Virus record (IMG/VR): IMGVR_UViG_3300032304_000093
Coordinates: 1-24,518 of that record
DNA from: a virus
DNA length: 24,518 nt
Direction: 5' to 3' (one strand)
The notes beneath the pieces are model-generated. The model did no database searches and had not been told where the DNA came from. It saw nothing but the letters and a program-made list of their open reading frames with translations. Within the stretch, counting starts at the first letter, position 1. The number at the start of each line of letters is the position of its first letter. Shown here piece after piece: positions 8,501 through 15,587 of this stretch. The translations under genes were made by a program, and so were the position numbers.

Positions 8501-11500
8501 GCCATACCGTAAATGCCGCCTTCTGTAGTACGAATGGCTTTGGTCAAGTCCATCATACCTTGGGGGCCAAGCACCACGTCTACGCCATAGTGACCTACGG
8601 CTTCGTGAATCAAAGTCTTCTCTAAGTCCAGCGCGTCAGTGTGCTGATCGCCAATAACAACAATCGTGCCGTCAGGTAGCACACCGCCTTTGACTGATGA
8701 CGTTTCTACATTTACGCCGGCATTAGATAGCGCTTTCAAATATTTAACTGGCGCCTGACTAAGTGTCGGGGCGTAAATAAACTTTACGTCTTTTGGTAGT
8801 TTGCTTGCAAACTTGTCTGCAATAGCTTTAGCCTCTGCTTCAGCTATGGGGTTTATAACCGCCTCCGCTTCCACACGAAACACTGTGCCGTCTGTGTCAT
8901 CAGAACTGTCAATCAAGCGTTTAACGTAACCGCCAGTAACTTCTTTCAAAGCCTTGTTGTACTCAGGTGAACCCTTAGAGTACATGGTTACCAAACGGTC
9001 TTTCTTGGCAAAACCTTCAGCCGCTCTACGCACACGCTGTTCCTCAGACGACGCACTCTTAAGCTTTTGGTTTTGCTTAATCAACGGTTTAATGTCTGAG
9101 TTCTTCTCGTCACGCGCCAGTGTGCGCATGGCGCCCTTCATGTCTTTGACGTTCTCTGCTATAGGGGCACGGGTAGCGCCCTTTGTATCTTCTTCCGGCT
9201 TGCCCAGCAGAATTTCGTCAGCGGTTTTCTTAGCCGCAAAGTAACGCTTAGTCAGGTCAGCAAGGCGCTCTTCGTTCTTAACCTCCATTGGTTTCAAACG
9301 TGTTGACAGTTCCGCCAACCGCGCCTTGGTCTTGTCAAGTTGTTGCGTTAAGTCTTTAACACGGCGGTCGTAAGCCGACTCGCTAAGTGTGCTGATGTCG
9401 TACTCTTGCTTACGCTTAACTTCAGACAACTCGTAAGCAATCTTGTCGTATTGGTTTTGAGCGTTACGCACAGCAGTGCGTTGCTGGCTAATATCTGTCT
9501 GCCCTTTAAGCGTACGTACATGCTCAATTTCTTTGCGTAGCTTCTCTTGCTCAGCACGCGCATCGGTGTACGTCTTGATGTCTTTCTTAGGCAAACGGTT
9601 AATTTCCTGAGAAACCTGCCATTTAGTATCCAGTTCTGTAGACGTAGAACCAACAACTTCTTTTACGGACACGTATCGAGCGCCTGCCAAGTCTTCCATG
9701 AAGAGTTCTTGGGCATCCAGCTTTTCTTTGGCTACGTCAATACGGCGCTGGTCTAGTGTTGTAAGTGCGTTTTTGTACGCTTTGCGGGCTTTCTTAAGCG
9801 AGTCGTACGCTTTCTTAGCCGTAACGTTCTTACGCTTTTTATCTTTATCATCAGCTTCTGGGTCGTCTTTAGGGTTGTAGTTAAAGACTGGGCCGTCTGT
9901 TGTGTATTCCACAGTCCAGCCAGCGTTCATAGTTTGAACTTCACGAGACACGCCAAACCTACCAGAAGCGTAAGCTGCCTTGCGGCCTTCTTCGCTCAAA
10001 GCTTTGACGCGGGTGACCTTGGTGCTGGGTATGCCTGCGCCTGTTTGGATGCGTTCTTGCTGAGCTTTAGCACTTAAACGCGATGCTTCTTTAGCGTTGT
10101 CTACAGCTTGCTGAGACAAAATAAGTGCGCTACGGCGCTTAGCTAAATCAACTGATTTCTTCTCATCTTTGTATGTAAGCGCTTTCTCAGCGGCTTTAAG
10201 TTTAGCCCACGCATCTTGCAACGCACTGTCGGCACGGCGAAACATTTCAACTTCGGCTTCTGTAACCTCAATGACTTTGCTTTCGGCTTCTTTAATGTTC
10301 GCGTCAATAGAAGCCAGTTGCTCACGCAACTCATACAAGTCCATGTTGAAGTCAAGAAACGCTTGCTTGTTTGTAGGGGGCGTAGCCCTAGACATCCGGT
10401 TAATAGCGTCAAACACTTCTCCGCGGCTTTCCCGCAAAGACTCAATCAAGTCTGCTTTTTCTTGCGTTTGTTTTTGTTCCTGCTCTCTTGCGCGTTCTCT
10501 GGCGCGTCCCAAAGCCGTTTTAAATGGCTCTGCTGGATCAACATCGGTGCTGTACTCTTCCATGAAACTTTCACGGAGTTGCACCAAGCGGCCTTCAGCC
10601 GTTCGCATAAACTGCTCAGTCTCTAGCTCGGCTCTGTAAGCTTCCAAACTTTCAATTTCAAACTCAGACTGCGCACGCTGATCTGGCTCTTCGCCCTTCA
10701 TGCGATTGCGTACAGCCGCAAGCTGTTTATTAACCGCGCCCATTTTTGCTTGGAATGCGTCGCCTTTGGGGATGTCCGCCGGCTTTTCTTTCACTACGGG
10801 TTCGGTCAGGCCATTTTTACGGGCTAACTCATCCATGTCAGTCATGGCAGCTTTTAAACGATCAACGTTTTTCTGCGCCATTGACAAACCAATTTCGCGG
10901 CTATCGTTTTCTACATCAAGACCTTGAATTTTGGCTTCAGCAACAATCTGTTGGAGATCTTCCGAGTACTTACTTATTTCTAACAACTTTGCGTTGTTAG
11001 CCATTTTTTCGTATAGATCGGCACGTTCTTGCAAGCGCTTGGATTCTTCTTTGTATAAATTTGCCTTACGCTCTAATACAGAATTTCCTGACGCAGTAGC
11101 TTCCGCTCTAGTCTCGAACGCTTTTTCGCGCATCCTGTCCGCTTGAAACGTGTACTGTCCTGCCAACACGCCGTAGTAATTAAACTGTGTAGCTTCTGGT
11201 CTTTTGCGTAAATCCTGCAATGCGCCAAGCGCAGTCACGTAATCAGTACGTGCTTTCTGCAAATCTTCAAACCGCACAGGCAAGATGCTGGCAAGGCGAT
11301 TTGCTTCTTTACGTAGCTTGGCAATCTTGCCGTATTTAGACGAACCCAAGAACTGTTCTGGCGTATCAAAGATAACGCCTTGTTCGGCGGTGGGAGCGAA
11401 CAGGTCAGGTGTTTCAACCTGCACGGCACGTTTTTCTCCTTCGGGGCCTTCAAATTTAAACTGAGCAGTATCGGCACCCTTTGCGGCAAAGAGTCCAAGG

Positions 11501-14500
11501 TCGTCCAGCGATGCTTGGTTTTGTGCAAGGCTCTTCTGTAGCGCTTCCATGCGCTTGTTAAGTCGTTTGAGTTCCTGTTGCTGCTCTTCAGAAAGACCAC
11601 GGCGAGGGACTTTCGCACCAACTTTAACTTCTTTGCCGGGGGCAATACCCACAAGAGCGTCAAGTTCGCCTTGCGTGTCTCTGATGGCACGCTCCAGCAC
11701 CCGCTGGTTGTACTCAAGATCGGTGCCAAGCTCAGACGCTAAGTCTTCGCCCAAATCCAACTGCTGCATACGGGCAAGCAGTTTGGCTGTCTTATCGTAG
11801 TCTTTGGCGGCAAACGCTTCCTTGATCTGGGTTTCCAGTTCAGCGGCTTCGTCGCGTCGTTCTTTAAAGTTAAACGGTGTCTCAGGCGCTTTCTGGCGCT
11901 CACCAAGTTCTGCTTGCTGTTTGTTGTAGCGGGCGGTCAGTCCTTGGATTTCTTTAGTCAGCCGCGCACGGTTTTCGTTTTCACCTTGCTTGTTTTTCAA
12001 CGCATCAAGCTGATCTTGTTTTTCTTTGATCTGCGCCAACAATCCCTGACGACGCTCAATCTCAGACACTTCCACACGCTTGCGCTCAGGCTTAGCCAAG
12101 AGCTTGGCTTCAGCCGCTTCCAACTGTTCTTTAATTGTCTCAACCGCTTTTTGGCGGTCAGCAAACGGGCGTTGGCTGGCAGGGCGTATGTCTTTTTCTT
12201 TTCTGCCTTTGGTAAGCCTAGGCTCGTCCAGACGCTTCATCAGGTCTGTAATGTCTTGCGTAACCCTAGAATCGTGCGCTGCATAGTCGTCAAACTTCTT
12301 TTTACGCAACAAGTAGCGCTGTTGCATTTGATCGCGGGCAATATACGCTTGGCTACCAACTGGGCCCTCTGGCATGGCCAACCATTTTTGACGGGCAGGT
12401 TCTAAGTCTTCACGACGATAGCGCTCCATCTGATCGCGTAGACGCATTGACTCCTGTTGCTTGGCCTTGATCTTGTTGCGGATTGGTTTTTGCTGGCTCT
12501 CAACTAGCTTGTTAATGTCAGCTATCAGAGCATCACGTTTTGCCGTTAACGCAGGAGATTTTGCGTAATCTTTTTTACTTAACTCAGCCAACTGTTCCTG
12601 CATCTTCTGCAGTTTGTTAACTCTGGTGACAACAGTTTCTTTGACAGGCTTTGCCACATACCGAGTGCTCAACTCTTTAAGCGAGTCGTACATGTCGTTG
12701 GTAGCTTGCAGAATCTGGGCGCTAGACAGGGGTGACTGTCTCTGAGCCGCACGCAAGTGCGCCGCTTCTTTCAATGCCGCTTGTACATACTCGGTACGCA
12801 GCTTAGACAGACGGACTAAGTCATACTTGTGTGGCGCATCTTTGGATGTACGTTGAGTTTCAAGCGCTTCAAGCAAACGATCGTATGCGTTGTCTTTAGC
12901 TTCTTTCTGGCGCTTGGCTTCCAACGTATGGCGCTGTGAACTGATTGCTTCGTTGTCTAAAGTTTTAAGTTCTGCCGCACCACTGACGCCCATAACCTGT
13001 GCCAACTCGTTGGCATCCTTGGCTTCCATCTTTTCAATGGGGGGCAGCGTGGTGTCAATAGTTGCTTTACGTTCTGGTGCGGCAACTACCTTCTCGGCAA
13101 GGCGTTCTTCTCCAGCCGCAGTACGGCGGCCACGTTTGCCTTCCTCAATATGCTTGAGCAAGCGCTCCAGTTCCTGCGCCTGCATGTCACGCCACAGAAT
13201 CTCCTTGGCTTTCTCTGACAGGTTGCCTTCTGTGTCGTACAGATTGTTCTCGGCAAACGGATCAGCCATGTACTGATCGAGTAGCTCTTGCGCTTTCTGT
13301 TTGCTGTCATTGAGCTTGGTACGCAACTTACCTTCGACAAACTCTGCATCTTCAATGACGTTGAGGTCAAGCTTCCTGTTGCTAAGACCTTTGAGACCAA
13401 GAATATCTTTGACTTCTGAATTAATAATGCCTGAGTCAATCGCTTCGTCCACGCCCGTCTTAGCGACCTTTGGCTCTTGCTCTTGCAGTTCCTTGGCTTC
13501 TTTCTCTGTCAAGTCACGGCTGACACCCTTTTCATCAACGATGTAGGGTACGCTTCTGGTAACTTCCTTGGGCGATGTGCTTGGAACGCGGCGGTACAGC
13601 ACCTTTGGTGCAGCTTTGCCTGCTTGTGCTTCAGGGCCAACAAAGTCAGGGTCAATACCGCGGCTCAGTGAGTCTGCATACTCTTCAGGAGTGAGTGCTT
13701 TTTTCTTACCTTCCTCCTTAGTTTTAATAACTTCTTCGTATTCTTGTTCGCTTTCAAACAACGCAGTTTGTTGTTCTGCGGCTTTCTTTTGCGCGGCTGT
13801 TTCAACGCCGGGTTGTGCGCTCACAGAAGCGCCACGGTTCTGCAGTTCTTCAATGTCTTCTTGTTTAAAGCGCTCCTCAAAACCGGGGGCAAACATGTCC
13901 AGTTGTTCGGTGGGCAGTGCCTTGACTTCGCCCGGAAACGAAACGCTAGGTGTTTTACGCTCAAGGCCCGCTTGTGTAGTCTGCAGTTTTTCTAACTGTG
14001 CGGCTAGTGTTTGGGCTTTGGCAAAGTCGCCGTTGTCCAATGCTTTGTCTAACGCTTTGCGTACCGATCCTAGATCCGCTTCAGCAGGGGTTAGTTTGTC
14101 TAATTGTTTGAGCGTACCTTTGAGGCTTTCCTCTGCCGGCACCATCTTCTCAAGTTGTTTAGACAGCGATATAACTCGCTGCATGTCCTGCTTAGCCCTA
14201 GCGTCTTTCAGTTGGTTTAACAAATCTGGCACTACGCGCTTAGCCTGCTCTAAGTCTGTCGTCACACGCTCACGAAGCGTTGACTGCAAGGTGTCAAACG
14301 GCTGGTTTTTTATCTCGTCATCGGTATAGCCCAACTGCTTGGCTATGCTATTAAGCTGTTCAGTACGCGCACGCTCTGCGTCAGGTAATTCAGAGAACTT
14401 ACCAACAACTGTCTCGTCGCCCATCTGCGCCAGCAACTCAGGCGTGCCTAGTTTCCTAGCTTGAGCTAAACGTTTTTCTTCTGCTTTGGCTAAACGTGCT

Positions 14501-15582
14501 TGTTCTTTGGCGGCTTCAGCTTGTTGCTTGGCTGCCTCTTTGTCTATGCGCTCTTGTTCTTTTCGCGTCTCTTCTTCTTGAAGCTGGCGCATCTGTTCTT
14601 CTTGACGCGCTATTTCCTGTTGCTGGGCACGTTCGCCCCGAGCCGCGGCTCTGTCCCCAAAACGACCGGCTGCACCAATAGGAGCAAGTAAACCGACTTG
14701 GTAAGCTGTTTCGCCATACTCTTTAAGGGCGTCCTCGTCTGTTAAAGACAAGCCTGCTTGCGCACGCTGCAACATCTGTTGCGTAATCTCAGTCGGAATC
14801 TCAGCAAGAGCGCCAGTGGCTGTACCTTTTGCAAGGGTGGCCAGTAGTCTTTCATCGGCTAGTTTAGATGCTTGTTCAGCAGTCCTACCAAACAAAGCTT
14901 TCTCTGGGATACCGGTCAGCTTACTGACAAGGCGGCCACCCAAAGGAATAAACGTACCGGCCACATCCAAGGCGGCTTGAGGCGCGGCGGCTAGTGCGGC
15001 TGCACCACGATCAATAGTAAGAGGCTCACCGCGTTGTTGTTGCTCGGCTGCTTGGCGCTCAATGTTGCCACCAAACTGTTGAATAAGAGACGGCAAAAGC
15101 GCACCGCCAATACCACCAACTACTGCACCTGCAGGCCCAGCAAATGAACCAAGCGCAGCACCAGCGCGAGCACCGCCTAGTGTGGTAGCAATATTGGGAA
15201 TTTGTTCGGCAATAGCCGCAGGGATTTGGCTGATAGCTTCACCAGCCGCAGGCAAAATGCCTTTTTTCTCGTAAGCTTCTATGACTTTATCAAGGCTGAC
15301 TTGTTGAGCGTAACGCCTGTCAATGTCTTCACCGCGCTCTAAAGCGGCTTTGGCGGCTTCTTCAGGAGAGCCTGTAAGGGATCCGATTGCCGTCTTGCCA
15401 GACGAGATCAAAGACTCTAGACCCTTACCTACCGCGGCACCGATGCCTTCTTTGGGTTTACGTTCTTTGGTTTTTGCACCGCCCGTCATCTCTCGGGCTA
15501 TCTGGGCCAGTCGCCTTGCCGCCTCCTTATCACCTGCTGCATCTGCGTTGCGGAGGGCTTCAAGGACTTGGCTGATTTCCAT
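5509..15582 (-). CDS. Giant internal virion / polyvalent-type protein with metallopeptidase-like motif
   Basis: A 3357-residue protein, the last gene of the leftward late operon, starting 5 bp after the transglycosylase gene; its AGG site overlaps that gene's stop. Residues 132-170 form a Gly/Ala-rich hydrophobic segment and 315-375 a Glu/Gln/Lys/Ala coiled coil. Residues about 420-2180 are almost all charged helix. HEAVGHYG (H2326-G2333), with a downstream REMLAH (E2407), resembles the zincin-like peptidase motif of phage polyvalent proteins, though spaced HExxxH. The C-terminal region (about 2440-3250, with SPLYAARQLFRDSL near 2865 and WFVRIPGVEEPLRIPIPFEI near 3065-3085) resembles Large Polyvalent Protein Associated Domain 38. 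Next to a transglycosylase virion gene, it most likely is packaged and ejected with the DNA, like T7 gp15/gp16, and may process host or phage proteins. The reading frame is certain; the enzymatic role is inferred. Confidence 0.9.
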   Translation of the reverse strand: MEISQVLEALRNADAAGDKEAARRLAQIAREMTGGAKTKERKPKEGIGAAVGKGLESLISSGKTAIGSLTGSPEEAAKAALERGEDIDRRYAQQVSLDKVIEAYEKKGILPAAGEAISQIPAAIAEQIPNIATTLGGARAGAALGSFAGPAGAVVGGIGGALLPSLIQQFGGNIERQAAEQQQRGEPLTIDRGAAALAAAPQAALDVAGTFIPLGGRLVSKLTGIPEKALFGRTAEQASKLADERLLATLAKGTATGALAEIPTEITQQMLQRAQAGLSLTDEDALKEYGETAYQVGLLAPIGAAGRFGDRAAARGERAQQQEIARQEEQMRQLQEEETRKEQERIDKEAAKQQAEAAKEQARLAKAEEKRLAQARKLGTPELLAQMGDETVVGKFSELPDAERARTEQLNSIAKQLGYTDDEIKNQPFDTLQSTLRERVTTDLEQAKRVVPDLLNQLKDARAKQDMQRVISLSKQLEKMVPAEESLKGTLKQLDKLTPAEADLGSVRKALDKALDNGDFAKAQTLAAQLEKLQTTQAGLERKTPSVSFPGEVKALPTEQLDMFAPGFEERFKQEDIEELQNRGASVSAQPGVETAAQKKAAEQQTALFESEQEYEEVIKTKEEGKKKALTPEEYADSLSRGIDPDFVGPEAQAGKAAPKVLYRRVPSTSPKEVTRSVPYIVDEKGVSRDLTEKEAKELQEQEPKVAKTGVDEAIDSGIINSEVKDILGLKGLSNRKLDLNVIEDAEFVEGKLRTKLNDSKQKAQELLDQYMADPFAENNLYDTEGNLSEKAKEILWRDMQAQELERLLKHIEEGKRGRRTAAGEERLAEKVVAAPERKATIDTTLPPIEKMEAKDANELAQVMGVSGAAELKTLDNEAISSQRHTLEAKRQKEAKDNAYDRLLEALETQRTSKDAPHKYDLVRLSKLRTEYVQAALKEAAHLRAAQRQSPLSSAQILQATNDMYDSLKELSTRYVAKPVKETVVTRVNKLQKMQEQLAELSKKDYAKSPALTAKRDALIADINKLVESQQKPIRNKIKAKQQESMRLRDQMERYRREDLEPARQKWLAMPEGPVGSQAYIARDQMQQRYLLRKKKFDDYAAHDSRVTQDITDLMKRLDEPRLTKGRKEKDIRPASQRPFADRQKAVETIKEQLEAAEAKLLAKPERKRVEVSEIERRQGLLAQIKEKQDQLDALKNKQGENENRARLTKEIQGLTARYNKQQAELGERQKAPETPFNFKERRDEAAELETQIKEAFAAKDYDKTAKLLARMQQLDLGEDLASELGTDLEYNQRVLERAIRDTQGELDALVGIAPGKEVKVGAKVPRRGLSEEQQQELKRLNKRMEALQKSLAQNQASLDDLGLFAAKGADTAQFKFEGPEGEKRAVQVETPDLFAPTAEQGVIFDTPEQFLGSSKYGKIAKLRKEANRLASILPVRFEDLQKARTDYVTALGALQDLRKRPEATQFNYYGVLAGQYTFQADRMREKAFETRAEATASGNSVLERKANLYKEESKRLQERADLYEKMANNAKLLEISKYSEDLQQIVAEAKIQGLDVENDSREIGLSMAQKNVDRLKAAMTDMDELARKNGLTEPVVKEKPADIPKGDAFQAKMGAVNKQLAAVRNRMKGEEPDQRAQSEFEIESLEAYRAELETEQFMRTAEGRLVQLRESFMEEYSTDVDPAEPFKTALGRARERAREQEQKQTQEKADLIESLRESRGEVFDAINRMSRATPPTNKQAFLDFNMDLYELREQLASIDANIKEAESKVIEVTEAEVEMFRRADSALQDAWAKLKAAEKALTYKDEKKSVDLAKRRSALILSQQAVDNAKEASRLSAKAQQERIQTGAGIPSTKVTRVKALSEEGRKAAYASGRFGVSREVQTMNAGWTVEYTTDGPVFNYNPKDDPEADDKDKKRKNVTAKKAYDSLKKARKAYKNALTTLDQRRIDVAKEKLDAQELFMEDLAGARYVSVKEVVGSTSTELDTKWQVSQEINRLPKKDIKTYTDARAEQEKLRKEIEHVRTLKGQTDISQQRTAVRNAQNQYDKIAYELSEVKRKQEYDISTLSESAYDRRVKDLTQQLDKTKARLAELSTRLKPMEVKNEERLADLTKRYFAAKKTADEILLGKPEEDTKGATRAPIAENVKDMKGAMRTLARDEKNSDIKPLIKQNQKLKSASSEEQRVRRAAEGFAKKDRLVTMYSKGSPEYNKALKEVTGGYVKRLIDSSDDTDGTVFRVEAEAVINPIAEAEAKAIADKFASKLPKDVKFIYAPTLSQAPVKYLKALSNAGVNVETSSVKGGVLPDGTIVVIGDQHTDALDLEKTLIHEAVGHYGVDVVLGPQGMMDLTKAIRTTEGGIYGMAKALGVEEDVVASATAWEQRAVEAEQKGDKDTAAKIRRMGEIQSVREMLAHMQEATVNETFVQKAGRYIKVVLGALRQWLRNTGFFKLANVSTSDLYYTMFQATKRMQQEFAGTYESPTGLISLRTNYATPELAAAGAIVDKVVAKDKNLYDKIKANGSGLAFETQMIDRFAGFERLSKGMEKLKGTQMLYYLRMYDQRMNFVAQSVGNGALQRTEKIRADGRKEYIIESVKGPSIRSVAEILKRAAPLVGSPDGASRLFTLYLAGIRAQNKGLETLGFNGKITQAELDSANRAINNTPGLKDLFETARAEYNAYNEGLVRFAAQTHALPRAVVEKLLASKDYIPYYRQRNGVVELLIGGENPVKIGSIKEQPYLQELVGGDEPILDFMTSAVQNTNLLTDMALRNQATSNAVFELVDLGLATITRKPIAGANVVRFKVEPDPKNEKDKDTGDRYALIATDKAGVPADILVKGMEGIPSQMPFALRAMAAPATFLRKAVTASPLYAARQLFRDSLAAPLLTGADFFPVTGALKEIGSATKGTLESRGITGGQVFTGGSEDLTKILRDITAGRGVFSKLLSRAEAISMEADALTRRAQYNSYIKQGLSEMEATYMALESMNFNKRGASPSIHWANSLIPFFNAQIQGLNVLYKALTGNLPFNERLKIQEKLLTRGLMIAAGTLAYAASMQDDEAYKNATPDQKYGNWFVRIPGVEEPLRIPIPFEIGYIFKALPEALYNSMMNEHGSEEAVKAFNQILIQTIPGGTSMATIDVGGFKVPTLLPIPQAMKPIIETSLGKSFYTGRDILSKGEQQLLPEAQFRENTTEIAKAYGSLVGASPVKVEEFIKGYTGTMGLAFLQVVSSPFSSEGSPEKTYKRLSERALIGGAFQPNDAGEIINSTFNRMNEFAKVKQTVDDYIERGEKSKALELIETRGREYMLGEISGDFTKQIGELTQYERAVRASSLTPEEKRERLAEIRQMKIKLSSMVRAAVDRTEPQ

Positions 15583-15587
15583 GGCGG

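Noticed and set aside
13568-14329. 253-codon rightward open frame opposite the giant gene
   Set aside because: It is a Ser/Cys/Ala-rich low-complexity translation with no domain pattern, lying fully antisense to a well-supported gene; an antisense shadow of biased codons explains it.
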